Shown piece by piece: positions 6,586 to 16,235 of a stretch of 37,450 bases of DNA. The number at the start of each line of letters is the position of its first letter. The first letter of the stretch is position 1. Origin of the DNA: an uncultured Clostridia bacterium (GTDB lineage Bacteria; Bacillota; Clostridia; Christensenellales; Borkfalkiaceae); assembly GCA_944368065.1 (NCBI GenBank), contig CALVWV010000032.1, positions 1 through 37,450 on the forward strand. Direction: 5' to 3'. Under the pieces are notes generated by a model. The model searched no databases. It saw only the letters and a list, made by a program, of their open reading frames with translations, and had not been told where the DNA came from. The position numbers were made by a program, and so were the translations under genes.

Positions 6586-9147
6586 ATGGCAAATTTCAAA
6601 AAGATTGCCGCAGCCGCGGCTGCATGTATTCTTGCAGCTACATTTACTTTCGGCGTTGCGGCATGCAAGACGGACACTACTGACACTCCGCCCAGCCCTC
6701 CCGGACCTGAAACTCCCGGTGAAGATGATCAGACTGAGCTCCCTGTAAGTAAAGAGGACGTGTATACGCTCAATCAGGCATTTGCGGCTTCACCCAATAC
6801 GTGGAACCCTCACGCATGGGAGAGCAATACCGATTCAATTATCCTCGGATATATTACTATAGGGTTCTATGATGTTCAGCTTGTATATGATGAGAACGGA
6901 GACCCTACGGGTGAATATGAATGGGTAACTGAAATGGCTTCAGCATTTCCTGTGGATGTAACATCGCAGTATGTGGGCAGGTACGGCGTAAACAGCGGAG
7001 ATACCCGCAAGGCGTGGGAAATTTCGCTGAATGAACTTGCTTGCTGGGATGACGGTACTCCCATTACTGCAGATGACTATATATATTCAATGCAGCAGCA
7101 GCTTGATCCTGCAATGCTCAACCGCCGTGCCGACAGTTATACCAGCGGTACGTTTACAATTTACGGCGCAAGCAAATATCTTTACAGCCAGACTGAAGCA
7201 ACGTACGAAACTGTAGGTTCTCAGGGTTATGCCACTAATGCAGCGGCAATCGCGGCGGGCGAAACTCTGTACATTGATATGTGGAATTTCTATGGACTTA
7301 GCGGTATGGTAGATGCTGATGGTAACGAGTGCCCTCAGTGGGTTGCCATTACCGATACTGTTAAGTACCGTGACCTTGCAGTAGAAGAAGGCGCAGACGG
7401 CGATTGGGTTTCTGCTGCCGATATATGGGCTTCTTATGGCTCCATGCTCGAGGTCGGAAGCAGCTATGAATCTTATGTGTCGCTCCTTGTTGAGAATGAA
7501 GATGTAGGTTATGGATGGGACTACAATGCCAACGGCAACGGAGGTGTAGGTCTTATTAAAACCGACGATTACAAAATAGTAATCATTCTTCAGGACAGCA
7601 TAGACGATTTCAATCTCAAATACAATCTTTCCAGCACGTGGCTTGTAAAGAAGTCCCTCTACGATTCATGCAAAACAACGACAGAGTCGGGACTTGTTTC
7701 CTCAACATACTGCACGTCGCTTGAAACTACGGCTTCTTACGGTCCTTATAAGCTCACTTCTTTCAACAGGGACTCTGACTTCAAACTTTCATATAACCCT
7801 TACTGGTATGGTTATGTCGATGGCAAGCACGAAGGTCAGTTCCAGACGACTAGCCTTTATTACAGGATGATCTCCGGCGAATCCTCGCACGATACAAGCA
7901 TGATGTATTTCATGCAGGGCAATCTTGATGATGTAAGCGTGCTGTCGACGGAAATGCAATATTATGGCAGCAGTCAGTATCTTACCCAGACTCCTGAAAG
8001 CTACACATATCAGTTCTTCCTTTGCAACAATAAGCAGTGGCTTGAAAGCGAAGATACGGCAACGGAAAACCACTCTGTTCTTCAGCTTGAAAGCTTCCGC
8101 AGGGCTCTTTCGTACAGCATAAGCAGGTCTGAATACTGCTCGGCTTATTCCCCTGCATCGCAGCCCGGCTTTGGTCTTCTGAACTATTGTTATGTTGTTG
8201 ACCCCGAAACGGGACTTCTGTATCGTGATACGGAACAGGCAAAGAGGGTTTCGCTTCTGTACAACGGCTTTACCGAGAATGCAGATGGCTCGTGGACAAC
8301 CAGGAACGGTACAAAGTTTGATGATCTTGAAAGTGCTTACGAAGCTATAAGCGGTTATGACCCCACTTATGCAGCCGAGCTTTTCAGAGAAGCATATGCC
8401 GAAGCTGTACAGCTTGGATTGTATAACGACAATCAGGATGTTGTAATTTATTATGGTAACCCCGGCGAACTTTCTACAGTGCTTTCAGCAATGCTTGAAT
8501 GGTTCAACAAGAGCTTTGCTGAATGTCTTCCTGAAGGCACATTCAAGTCCGTAAGCATTAAAGCGTATACCGGTTACGGCAGCGAAGATGCTTACTGGCA
8601 GGCACTTAAAGCCGGTCAGATGGATCTGTCTTTCTCCGCTTGGGGCGGCGCGGCTATGGATCCCTGGAGCATAATATACGGAAGTTACATCGATCCCGCA
8701 AACTCAAACAACTATGGCTTCGATTCTCTTTCCAAGACGCTTGACATAACTCTTGATTATAACGGAAAGCAGGTAACTGCAAGTCTTTACGACTGGGCTT
8801 CTTGGCTTAACAATGGTCAGGCTGACAGTGCTTACGATGAAAACAATCTGTACACCATACTTGGTACATCGGTAGGCGAAGCAGACCTTGAATTCAAGAT
8901 TGATGTCCTTGCAGCTTGCGAGCTCAAGCAGCTTGAAACGGCGGTTAACATTCCTATATATTACAGCTATACAAACGGACTTCAGAGTGCTAAGTATAAT
9001 AATGGTACGGATATATACGTGAATGAACTTATAGGCTATGGCGGAATAAGGCATATCACGTTCAATTATACCAACAGCGAATGGACTCAGTTTGTTTCGC
9101 AGAATTCAGTAAACGGCAGTCTTGAAAATTATTACAGGACTCACTGA
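6586..9147 (+). CDS. oppA: Oligopeptide ABC transporter substrate-binding lipoprotein
   Basis: An 853-residue family 5 solute-binding protein. A lipoprotein signal peptide ends in the lipobox GVAAC (Cys27), followed by a Pro/Thr/Asp-rich linker. The fold begins near VYTLNQAFAASPNTWNPHAW (59-78); CWDDGTPITADDYIYSMQ, YGPYKLTSF, and SFRRALSYSISR are the conserved family segments. It is much longer than the usual 530-600 residues; about 125 residues around 195-320 look added between the first lobe and the IVIILQ strand. The ATG at 6586 is chosen because GGAGG lies at 6573-6577 and the signal peptide starts there; an in-frame upstream ATG at 6496 adds a non-signal sequence. It captures peptides outside the cell for OppBCDF, encoded next. 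Ligand specificity is unknown. Confidence 0.93.
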   Translation: MANFKKIAAAAAACILAATFTFGVAACKTDTTDTPPSPPGPETPGEDDQTELPVSKEDVYTLNQAFAASPNTWNPHAWESNTDSIILGYITIGFYDVQLVYDENGDPTGEYEWVTEMASAFPVDVTSQYVGRYGVNSGDTRKAWEISLNELACWDDGTPITADDYIYSMQQQLDPAMLNRRADSYTSGTFTIYGASKYLYSQTEATYETVGSQGYATNAAAIAAGETLYIDMWNFYGLSGMVDADGNECPQWVAITDTVKYRDLAVEEGADGDWVSAADIWASYGSMLEVGSSYESYVSLLVENEDVGYGWDYNANGNGGVGLIKTDDYKIVIILQDSIDDFNLKYNLSSTWLVKKSLYDSCKTTTESGLVSSTYCTSLETTASYGPYKLTSFNRDSDFKLSYNPYWYGYVDGKHEGQFQTTSLYYRMISGESSHDTSMMYFMQGNLDDVSVLSTEMQYYGSSQYLTQTPESYTYQFFLCNNKQWLESEDTATENHSVLQLESFRRALSYSISRSEYCSAYSPASQPGFGLLNYCYVVDPETGLLYRDTEQAKRVSLLYNGFTENADGSWTTRNGTKFDDLESAYEAISGYDPTYAAELFREAYAEAVQLGLYNDNQDVVIYYGNPGELSTVLSAMLEWFNKSFAECLPEGTFKSVSIKAYTGYGSEDAYWQALKAGQMDLSFSAWGGAAMDPWSIIYGSYIDPANSNNYGFDSLSKTLDITLDYNGKQVTASLYDWASWLNNGQADSAYDENNLYTILGTSVGEADLEFKIDVLAACELKQLETAVNIPIYYSYTNGLQSAKYNNGTDIYVNELIGYGGIRHITFNYTNSEWTQFVSQNSVNGSLENYYRTH

Positions 9148-9182
9148 TAGAAAATTTTGAAATAAAATTCAGGTGCGTATGA

Positions 9183-9213
9183 GTTTGCGGGCCAAAATTG
9201 CCCGCAAACTTTT
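9183..9213 (+). terminator. Attenuating hairpin between oppA and oppB
   Basis: GTTTGCGGGC (9183-9192) and GCCCGCAAAC (9200-9209) form a perfect 10-bp stem followed by only four T residues. Such leaky terminators after a binding-protein gene typically give more binding protein than permease. oppB follows 18 bases later. Confidence 0.7.
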
Positions 9214-9231
9214 CGCATACCGAGGAAAATT

Positions 9232-10182
9232 ATGCTCAAATATGTTATAAAGAGATTGCTTCTTGCAGTGCTCACGCTTTTCATAATTCTGTCGCTATGC
9301 TTTATCTTTATAAAGATGTTGCCGCTTCCGGTGGTAAACGGTTCGACGGAAATGGTGGAGCTGATAGAAGCGCGAAGAGAAGCTATGGGTTATTACAAGC
9401 CCATACTCGAGCAGTTCTTTCTGTTCTGGGGGCGTATATTCACCTCCTTTGACTGGGGCTACGGTGAACAAATTTACCAGATGCAGTCTGTAACTGATAT
9501 CATTGCCGGAAAATTGCCGGCGACTATAGCGGTTAACCTTTACTCTCTAATACTCAGCATTCCTATCGGGCTTTTGCTTGGTATATATGCCGCAGTGAAG
9601 AAGAATAAGTGGCAGGACCATACTATTTCGACGCTGGTAATGGTATTTGTTTCCGTGCCTTCATTTGTGTATGCGTTCCTTATCCAGTATCTTCTTTGCT
9701 ACAGGTTGGGATGGTTCCCTCTTCTTGCGTCAACCGACACTAATTATCTGGCGCCTGAAGTTGTTTGGTCGCTTATGCCCGCAATTTTCTCGTTGGCATT
9801 CGGTTCGATAGCCGGGTTTACAAGATATACCAGGGCGGAACTTTCGGAAGTGCTCACCAGCGAGTATATGTTGCTTGCGCGTGCAAAGGGACTTACCCGC
9901 AGACAGGCGACAATCCGTCATGCTTTGCGCAACGCGATGGTGGTTATCTTCCCGATGATTCTCGGCGAGTTTATAAGCATTCTGAGCGGTTCGCTGATTA
10001 TTGAATCTATATTTTCCATACCGGGAATAGGCTCATTGTATGTAACGTCGATAACATCGCTCGATTATAATTTCTTTATGGCAATTTCAGCGTTTTATAC
10101 TGCCGTCGGACTTGCTGCCGGCATTGTAATAGACTTAAGCTATGGATTGATAGATCCCAGAATCAGAATGGGGGTTAAGTAG
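9232..10182 (+). CDS. oppB: Oligopeptide ABC transporter permease OppB
   Basis: A 316-residue integral membrane permease of the DppB/OppB family. The N-terminal helix (LLLAVLTLFIILSLCFIFI) is followed by a periplasm-side segment, then the BPD_transp_1 core with helices around residues 100-300. The cytoplasmic coupling (EAA) motif is ARAKGLTRRQATIRHALRNA, and the C-terminus ends in LIDPRIRMG, as in typical OppB. The length is normal for the family, unlike the partner subunits. GAGGA lies just upstream of the ATG at 9232. It pairs with OppC, starting one base after this stop codon, to form the transmembrane channel. Confidence 0.95.
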   Translation: MLKYVIKRLLLAVLTLFIILSLCFIFIKMLPLPVVNGSTEMVELIEARREAMGYYKPILEQFFLFWGRIFTSFDWGYGEQIYQMQSVTDIIAGKLPATIAVNLYSLILSIPIGLLLGIYAAVKKNKWQDHTISTLVMVFVSVPSFVYAFLIQYLLCYRLGWFPLLASTDTNYLAPEVVWSLMPAIFSLAFGSIAGFTRYTRAELSEVLTSEYMLLARAKGLTRRQATIRHALRNAMVVIFPMILGEFISILSGSLIIESIFSIPGIGSLYVTSITSLDYNFFMAISAFYTAVGLAAGIVIDLSYGLIDPRIRMGVK

Positions 10183-10183
10183 T

Positions 10184-11731
10184 ATGACTGACGAAATGAT
10201 GAATATTCCTGCTGAGAAGTTTAAGTTTACTCACGAACATGTCAAACTCGGCGATAAGAAATTGCAGACAAAACCGATAAGTTACCTGCATGATGCGTGG
10301 AACAGATTTGCAAAAAATAAGTCATCTATAGTCGGTATGGTGATAATCCTGTTGTTACTTCTGTTTTCGTTTTTTGCACCGCTTTTCTCTAATTACAGCG
10401 TTTCGGATACCAATTTGTATTACCAGAACGTTGCGCCTAAAATATCTGCCCACGCTACTGGTGGATTCTGGGATGGTTCGCGCAAGGTAAGCACAGGTGC
10501 CGCTTCTTATTACTATAATCTGGCTATGGGCGTGGAAAGCGGAAGGGAGACCGTCACTAAATTATATTCCATAGAAGAAACATCCGATGGCACAACTCTT
10601 TACACTTACCGTCAGGATACTTATAACGCGGTAGGATATGAATTTCTGAACCTCACCGAAGACGCATACAAAGCGTTGCAGGAATATCAGAATGAAACGG
10701 GCATACAGGTCATTTACCCCATGCCTATAACTACCGCTCAGGGCTCGGGCAAAGTTATGTACGATGTAAACGATGCAAATTACTGGTACAGAACTTACCT
10801 TACCGGCTCTCACAGAGGCGAGCCAGTGCTTGATGAGGATGGTAATTTTCAGACTATATACCGCACCAGCGGTACAGATAATTACAATAGTCTGCGTATA
10901 GACGGCGACCCTGGTAAGACCGACCCCGAAGCTTCCGACAGGTATCGCTACGCGCTCATCAACCAGACGGGTTACAGGGTGAGGGTTTGCTATTACGATT
11001 ACTATATATATCTTAACGGTTTCGAGCCGTGCTATCTTTTCGGCGCTAACGCCAGCGGTCAGGACTTGTTTGTGTGCGTTGCATCGGGTACCAGATTTTC
11101 ATTTTTCCTGGCTATCTGCGTAGCGGCAATCAATCTTCTGATAGGAGCTGTATATGGTTCGATAGAAGGTTTCTACGGCGGTAAAATCGACCTTATAATG
11201 GAGCGAATATCGGATATAATGTCCGGAATTCCGTTTATGGTAGTGGCAATACTGTTTAATATGCATCTTGCAGCTACTGTCGGGACAGTCGGAGCGTTGA
11301 TATTTGCGTTTGTTCTTACAGGCTGGATAGGTACGGCGTCGACCGTGCGAATGCAGTTTTACAGATTTAAAAAGCAGGAGTACGTTCTTGCGGCGCGCAC
11401 GCTTGGCGCAAGGGACAGAAGACTTATTGTAAAGCACATTTTCCCCAACGCGCTCGGTACGATAATCACCAGTGCCGCGCTGTATATACCCAGTGTAATT
11501 CTCTCGGAAACGTCGCTCACCTACCTCGGCATTATTTCGTTGGATAATCCGGCTAACGGACTTACGAGCCTTGGAACTTTGCTTTCTGCAGGACAGGCAT
11601 CTCTTTCAAACTATCCTCATATTATTTTGTTTCCTGCGCTCGTTATAGCATTACTCATGATATCGTTCAACTTGTTCGGCAACGGACTGCGCGATGCATT
11701 CAACCCTTCGCTCAGGGGGTCAGACAGCTGA
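10184..11731 (+). CDS. oppC: Oligopeptide ABC transporter permease OppC with large outer loop
   Basis: A 515-residue permease; OppC is normally about 300 residues. The N-terminus is cytoplasmic (KPISYLHDAWNRFAKNK), with a first helix at about 47-68 ending in FFAPLF. In ordinary OppC the segment FGTDxLGRDVxSR follows within about 40 residues. Here its equivalent, LFGANASGQDLF, appears only at about 284-295, so about 215 residues rich in Tyr, Thr, Asp and Gly are inserted on the extracytoplasmic side. The core is intact after that, with the EAA motif in ARTLGARDRRLIVKHIFPNA and a C-terminus ending GLRDAFNPS. The ATG is one base after the oppB stop, so translation is probably coupled. The extra domain may contact the oversized OppA; this is inference. 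Confidence 0.92.
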   Translation: MTDEMMNIPAEKFKFTHEHVKLGDKKLQTKPISYLHDAWNRFAKNKSSIVGMVIILLLLLFSFFAPLFSNYSVSDTNLYYQNVAPKISAHATGGFWDGSRKVSTGAASYYYNLAMGVESGRETVTKLYSIEETSDGTTLYTYRQDTYNAVGYEFLNLTEDAYKALQEYQNETGIQVIYPMPITTAQGSGKVMYDVNDANYWYRTYLTGSHRGEPVLDEDGNFQTIYRTSGTDNYNSLRIDGDPGKTDPEASDRYRYALINQTGYRVRVCYYDYYIYLNGFEPCYLFGANASGQDLFVCVASGTRFSFFLAICVAAINLLIGAVYGSIEGFYGGKIDLIMERISDIMSGIPFMVVAILFNMHLAATVGTVGALIFAFVLTGWIGTASTVRMQFYRFKKQEYVLAARTLGARDRRLIVKHIFPNALGTIITSAALYIPSVILSETSLTYLGIISLDNPANGLTSLGTLLSAGQASLSNYPHIILFPALVIALLMISFNLFGNGLRDAFNPSLRGSDS

Positions 11732-11732
11732 T

Positions 11733-13964
11733 ATGGAAAATAAAGAAGTAAAACTTGCGGTCAACGACCTCGTAATATCCTTCCGTACGGCGGCGGGCAA
11801 CGTTCAGGCCGTGCGCGACATAAGTTTCAACCTTTACAAGGGCGAAACGCTTGCCATAGTCGGCGAATCGGGCTCGGGCAAGTCTGTAACCACGCGCGCG
11901 ATAATGGGCATACTCGCCAACAACGCCATAAAGGAAGGCGGCGAAATTATTTACGACGGCCAGGACCTTATGAAAATTTCGGAAGAGGGGTTCCATAAAA
12001 TCCGCGGCGATAAAATAGCCATGATTTTCCAGGACCCCATGTCCAGCCTCAACCCCATAATGCGCATAGGCAAACAGATGACGGAGGCAATGCTCATAAA
12101 GGGCAAACTCAGCCGAAGAGAATCGCGCTGCGACTTCAATTCTCTGCTTGCGCGCATCAACCTCAACATGGACCTCGCCGCAGGCGCGGACGCGGAAAAA
12201 GTTAAGGGAAGCAACAAAACGAAGTGCAGAAATTTCGATAAGTTCGAATACAAGCACCTCGACCTCGAAAACGAATACAACAGGGCGAGGGAGGCGGCGG
12301 AAGATGCTCTTGCAGACGTCAAAGAGCTTGCATTTGAAATTGAAAAGAACGCCGTTTCCAATATTCATTCCGAAGTATCGGAAATTGTAAAGCTTGCAAA
12401 GCACAGCGTAAGCCGCTACGTCGTTCATTCGCGCGCGGCTGAGCTTACGGCGGAGCTTAATGCGCTGAGCATGGCGGTAAAGCGTACTCCGCTTGCCGGC
12501 ATCGCCGAATTTGCAAACAAATATATAACCAAAAAAATAAAGTCGGAGGATAAAACCGACTATCAGGCGGTAAAAGCTTCCCTCCTTAAGGTTAAGGATA
12601 TCCTTGAAGAGGCGCTCGCATACCCCATGCCCAATTTCTTTGCAATGGGCTATTATCTCACGTTCAGCTCCGAACCCCTCCCCGAAATGGGCGTGAACGA
12701 GCTCAACGTATTTTTAAGGCGCTACCTCGACGATAACTTCATGCTCGATTTTATCTCAGTAGCCAAGGGTGCGCTGGAGTATTCGCACGCGCGCGCGGTT
12801 GAGCGCAAAAAGCAGGCGCTTCGCACAATTAAGGATTTATCCTTCGCTTTTGAAAGAAAAAGTCTTGAAAAGGCGGAAGTGGTGGCCGTGTCGAAGCAGC
12901 TTATCCGCGCCGTCGAAGGCGCAATAGACAGGCTGGAGATAGTAAAGGACAACGCGTCCTACACGTTTGCCACCAGCCTCAAATCCGCCGTGGAGCTCTA
13001 TTTCGGCGGCATAAAGCGCAACGCAAAGGAAGAAAAGCGCTACGCCCGCCAGAAAGCGTCTTACGACAGGCGCGTAAAGCGCGGCAGAACTCCCGACTGG
13101 CAGGTCGCGGAAAAGAACCTCGTGGACCTGGAGGCGGCAAAAGCCGACATACGCGTCATAATAGACAGGGTGCGCTCGCGGTTTGAAGCGGATATAGCCG
13201 AAAAGGATATAGATTTCGGCGCAAAGACGGTCGCCGTCATCGATTACCTCAAGGAAAAAGCTTCTAACGTAGCCTTCAGAATGACGCGCGAGGTCGCCAA
13301 GACGCGCGCAATAAAACTTTTGGAAGAAGTGGGCATATCCGAACCCAAAAGGCGCTACAGGCAGTACCCGTTCGAATTTTCGGGCGGCATGCGCCAGCGC
13401 ATAGTAATAGCTATAGCGCTCTCCGCCAACCCCGACATACTTATCTGCGACGAACCCACCACGGCGCTCGACGTTACCATTCAGTCCCAGATACTCGAAC
13501 TTATCAATAAGGTAAAGGAGGAGCGCAAGCTTTCGGTAATATTCATTACCCACGACCTGGGCGTCGTCGCCAACATGGCGGACAGGGTTGCGGTCATGTA
13601 TGCCGGCAAGATAGTGGAGATAGGCACTGCGGAAGACATCTTCTACAGACCCGCCCATCCTTACACGTGGGCGCTGCTTTCTTCCATGCCCGACCTCGAC
13701 ACCAAGGAAAAGCTGGAGGCCATACCAGGCACTCCGCCCAACATGATTTATCCGCCCAAGGGCGACGCATTTGCAGAGCGCAACAAGTACGCCATGCAGA
13801 TAGATTTCGAAATGCAGCCGCCCATGTTCAGAATTTCGGATACGCACTACGCCGCGACGTGGCTGCTCCATCCGAGCGCTCCTAAAGTTGAGCCGCCCAA
13901 GACGGTCACCGAAAGGATAGAGCGCATGAAGAAAAAGATGGGAGGTGCTTCTGATGCCGAATAA
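11733..13964 (+). CDS. oppD: OppD-type ATPase with a ~386-residue internal insertion
   Basis: A 743-residue ATPase; OppD is normally about 330-350 residues. The first half of the ABC domain is normal: Walker A GESGSGKS (44-51) and Q-loop [10 protein letters not shown] with Gln100. After LSRRES (about 130) comes an insertion of about 386 residues rich in Ala, Glu, Lys and Arg, apparently mostly helical. The fold resumes at [19 protein letters not shown] (517-535), with signature FSGGMRQR (549-556), Walker B ILICDE (569-574) and H-loop THDLG. The C-terminus holds the oligopeptide-family extension but with few of its usual cysteines. The ATG at 11733 is one base after oppC; an earlier ATG at 11694 would add unrelated residues. 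The catalytic residues are intact, so it should hydrolyse ATP with OppF. Confidence 0.93.
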   Translation: MENKEVKLAVNDLVISFRTAAGNVQAVRDISFNLYKGETLAIVGESGSGKSVTTRAIMGILANNAIKEGGEIIYDGQDLMKISEEGFHKIRGDKIAMIFQDPMSSLNPIMRIGKQMTEAMLIKGKLSRRESRCDFNSLLARINLNMDLAAGADAEKVKGSNKTKCRNFDKFEYKHLDLENEYNRAREAAEDALADVKELAFEIEKNAVSNIHSEVSEIVKLAKHSVSRYVVHSRAAELTAELNALSMAVKRTPLAGIAEFANKYITKKIKSEDKTDYQAVKASLLKVKDILEEALAYPMPNFFAMGYYLTFSSEPLPEMGVNELNVFLRRYLDDNFMLDFISVAKGALEYSHARAVERKKQALRTIKDLSFAFERKSLEKAEVVAVSKQLIRAVEGAIDRLEIVKDNASYTFATSLKSAVELYFGGIKRNAKEEKRYARQKASYDRRVKRGRTPDWQVAEKNLVDLEAAKADIRVIIDRVRSRFEADIAEKDIDFGAKTVAVIDYLKEKASNVAFRMTREVAKTRAIKLLEEVGISEPKRRYRQYPFEFSGGMRQRIVIAIALSANPDILICDEPTTALDVTIQSQILELINKVKEERKLSVIFITHDLGVVANMADRVAVMYAGKIVEIGTAEDIFYRPAHPYTWALLSSMPDLDTKEKLEAIPGTPPNMIYPPKGDAFAERNKYAMQIDFEMQPPMFRISDTHYAATWLLHPSAPKVEPPKTVTERIERMKKKMGGASDAE

Positions 13965-15648
13965 CGAAAAAGAAGTTCTGCTTAAAGTAGAGCACCTCTG
14001 CCAGTACTTCAAGATGGGTGCGGGCAAGGAACTCAAGGCGGTTGACGACGTAAGCTTCGACATAAAAAAAGGCGAAGTTTTCGGCCTCGTCGGTGAAAGC
14101 GGCTGCGGCAAAACGACTACGGGCCGCTCGATAATCAAACTTTACGACATAACGTCGGGCAACGTATATTTCAAAGGTCAGAGGATATGCGCGGGCACGC
14201 GCTCCTATAAAGAAGCCATAAGGGCGGCAAAGGAGAAGTATTCGGCGCTCAGAGCCGAAGTAAAGTCAAAGCTCGGGGCGGAGACAAACCCTCAGGCGAA
14301 GGCGGAACTTGAAAAGATTTGCCTTGCCGACCTTAAAGAGGCGAAGGAAGAGCTCAAAAAGACGATTTCCGAGCAGAAAGCTTTAATCCGCTCTGCTAAA
14401 AACGACCAGAAGAATTGCGAAAAGATATACTTTGCAAAGCTTAAGCAGGAGTACGCTGAAGCGCTTACAAAGGCGGGTTCTGTTGAAAACCTTTCCGCGG
14501 AGGACAAGGAAAAGTACCGCGCCGTAATCAATCAGCCCAGAATACCGAGGCGCGCGTGGATTATAACCGTGTTTGCCCTTCTTGCCGCGGCGGTGGCGCT
14601 TTTTGCGCTCAGTATATGGCAGTATGTTTCCTTCAACAACGTCTACGGCAACTACAGCTCCGTTTCGGCAGTCGTAACGCAGTCTGACGAGGCGGCGGGA
14701 ACGACTACCGTAAAATACAGCGTAACGGGCGAAGACGACGAAACTACGGAATACGAAGTGGTGCTCAATTACTTCAACCCCGACCTCGGCGTAACCACGT
14801 CGGAAAAGACGGTGCGCCTCAGGGTTTATTACAATGCCGACAATCCCGAGATTGCGCAGGCTTACGCTCCCGTATCTACGGCGGCTAACGCGCTTTTAAT
14901 ATCCTTCTTCGTGGCGGCAGCGGCGGCGCTTATAATAAGGCTTTACGTCAACGAGCGCTACAATCCCTCGAGGCTGGTCACGCAGATACAGATGATTTTC
15001 CAGGACCCCATAGCCTCGCTCAATCCCCGCATGACGGTAAAGGACATAATTTCCGAAGGACTTGTAATCGAGGGCGTAAAGGACAAAAAGTATATAGAAA
15101 AGCAGGTCTACGACGTGCTTGAGCTTGTAGGTCTCGTTCCCGAGCACGCGGGCAGGTACCCGCACGAATTCTCCGGGGGACAGCGCCAGCGCATAGGCGT
15201 TGCGCGTTCGGTAATAATGAAGCCCGAGCTGATAATTGCCGACGAGCCCGTCTCCGCGCTCGACGTATCCATTCAGGCTCAGGTTATCAACCTTCTGAAC
15301 GACCTGAGGAACAAGCTGGGACTTACGATACTTTTCATAGCTCACGACCTTTCGGTCGTAAAGTATTTTTCGGACAGGATAGGCGTTATGTACTACGGCA
15401 AAATGGTTGAGCTTGCAACCTCTGGCGAGCTGTTCGCTCACCCGCTTCATCCTTATACGAAGAGCCTTCTTTCCGCCATACCCCTGCCCGACCCCGAGTA
15501 TGAAAAGACGCGCAAGAGGTTTATTTACAATCCGCTTGCCGAGCACGATTATTCTGTCGAACAACCGACATTGCGCGAGGTTGCGCCCGGGCATTTCGTG
15601 CTCTGCAACAGCGAAGAGTTCAAAAAATATAAAAAACAGCTTGGCTGA
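13954..15648 (+). CDS. oppF: OppF-type ATPase with a membrane-spanning insertion
   Basis: A 564-residue ATPase; OppF is normally about 310-330 residues. Walker A is GESGCGKT (47-54). Instead of reaching the Q-loop within about 45 residues, the chain continues for about 260: a charged Lys/Glu-rich helical region (about 82-198), a transmembrane helix (about 202-224) preceded by RIPRR, an outside region (about 228-309) with [11 protein letters not shown] and [16 protein letters not shown], and a second helix (about 312-333) followed by R/K-rich sequence. The region between the helices looks DUF3592-like. The Q-loop then appears as [10 protein letters not shown] (Gln350), with signature FSGGQRQR (406-413) and Walker B LIIADE. 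The two helices return the chain to the cytoplasm, so the ATPase halves can assemble. The ATG at 13954 follows GGAGGT at 13941 and overlaps oppD by 11 bases. Confidence 0.93.
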   Translation: MPNNEKEVLLKVEHLCQYFKMGAGKELKAVDDVSFDIKKGEVFGLVGESGCGKTTTGRSIIKLYDITSGNVYFKGQRICAGTRSYKEAIRAAKEKYSALRAEVKSKLGAETNPQAKAELEKICLADLKEAKEELKKTISEQKALIRSAKNDQKNCEKIYFAKLKQEYAEALTKAGSVENLSAEDKEKYRAVINQPRIPRRAWIITVFALLAAAVALFALSIWQYVSFNNVYGNYSSVSAVVTQSDEAAGTTTVKYSVTGEDDETTEYEVVLNYFNPDLGVTTSEKTVRLRVYYNADNPEIAQAYAPVSTAANALLISFFVAAAAALIIRLYVNERYNPSRLVTQIQMIFQDPIASLNPRMTVKDIISEGLVIEGVKDKKYIEKQVYDVLELVGLVPEHAGRYPHEFSGGQRQRIGVARSVIMKPELIIADEPVSALDVSIQAQVINLLNDLRNKLGLTILFIAHDLSVVKYFSDRIGVMYYGKMVELATSGELFAHPLHPYTKSLLSAIPLPDPEYEKTRKRFIYNPLAEHDYSVEQPTLREVAPGHFVLCNSEEFKKYKKQLG

Positions 15649-15681
15649 AGCTTAAAATTCACCTGTCGGTAAGGTTGCACT

Positions 15682-16077
15682 ATGAAAAAAAAGCTGATAA
15701 GATATTCAGTGACGCTTGGCGTCGGGCTTGCTATCGCCTTAATAGTTTCGTTCGCCAAGTCGCTTTACTGGCAGGATACGGCGGCGGACGTAATGCGCGC
15801 TCTGAGCGACTGTTTCGTCGTTCCGGGCATGCTTTTGCTTCTTTTCGGACTGCTCGTGGTATGCAGCAACGGCGGCACGTTCGATATGCTCGGCTACGGT
15901 ACGAGGAAAGTTTTGCTTTTGTTCAGGCGCAAACAGGACGAAAAGGACAAGGAAACCTTTTACGATTACAGAAAGCGCAAGCAGGAAAGCAAGCGTTCGT
16001 TTGCCTATCTTTTAATATGCGGCGGAGTTTACATTCTTATCGGGCTGATATTCCTGATACTTTATTACAATGTATAA
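15682..16077 (+). CDS. DUF3899-type membrane protein
   Basis: 131 residues with three predicted transmembrane helices: about 8-26 (VTLGVGLAIALIVSFAK), about 45-63 (FVVPGMLLLLFGLLVVCSN) and 107-129 (YLLICGGVYILIGLIFLIL). The middle contains the family-like GGTFDMLGYG followed by a highly charged cytoplasmic stretch (FRRKQDEKDKETFYDYRKRKQE). This agrees with DUF3899 (PF13038), whose function is unknown. It starts 33 bases after oppF with TAAGG before the ATG and no terminator between, so it is probably the last gene of the opp operon. Whether it belongs to the transporter is unknown. Confidence 0.75.
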   Translation: MKKKLIRYSVTLGVGLAIALIVSFAKSLYWQDTAADVMRALSDCFVVPGMLLLLFGLLVVCSNGGTFDMLGYGTRKVLLLFRRKQDEKDKETFYDYRKRKQESKRSFAYLLICGGVYILIGLIFLILYYNV

Positions 16078-16096
16078 CGGCCTGTGCCGTAAATTT

Positions 16097-16122
16097 ATGC
16101 CGCCCGCGTACGCGGGCGGCAT
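16097..16122 (+). terminator. Hairpin ending the opp transcript
   Basis: ATGCCGCCCGCGT and ACGCGGGCGGCAT form a perfect 13-bp palindrome. The downstream sequence lacks a T-run, so this may be a weak terminator or a 3'-end stabiliser. Confidence 0.5.
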
Positions 16123-16235
16123 ACGCATATTGAAAATTTGTCGTTCAGGTTGCGCAAAAAGGCGTAAAAATAAAATTGACCGCCATATATGCCGCAATCA
16201 TTTTAAATTTTTCTTACTTTCAGCGAGGGAAAATA

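Noticed and set aside
12837-14138. A 433-codon open frame antisense to oppD/oppF.
   Set aside because: It is opposite genes with intact ATPase motifs and is rich in Arg/Tyr/His, as expected for the antisense of GC-rich codons.
11733-15648. The possibility that the long oppD and oppF are chimeras or frameshifted fusions of two genes.
   Set aside because: Both frames are open throughout, motifs occur in normal order on both sides, and the insertions lie at surface points of the ABC fold. Only an assembly error could still explain them, which reads would settle.
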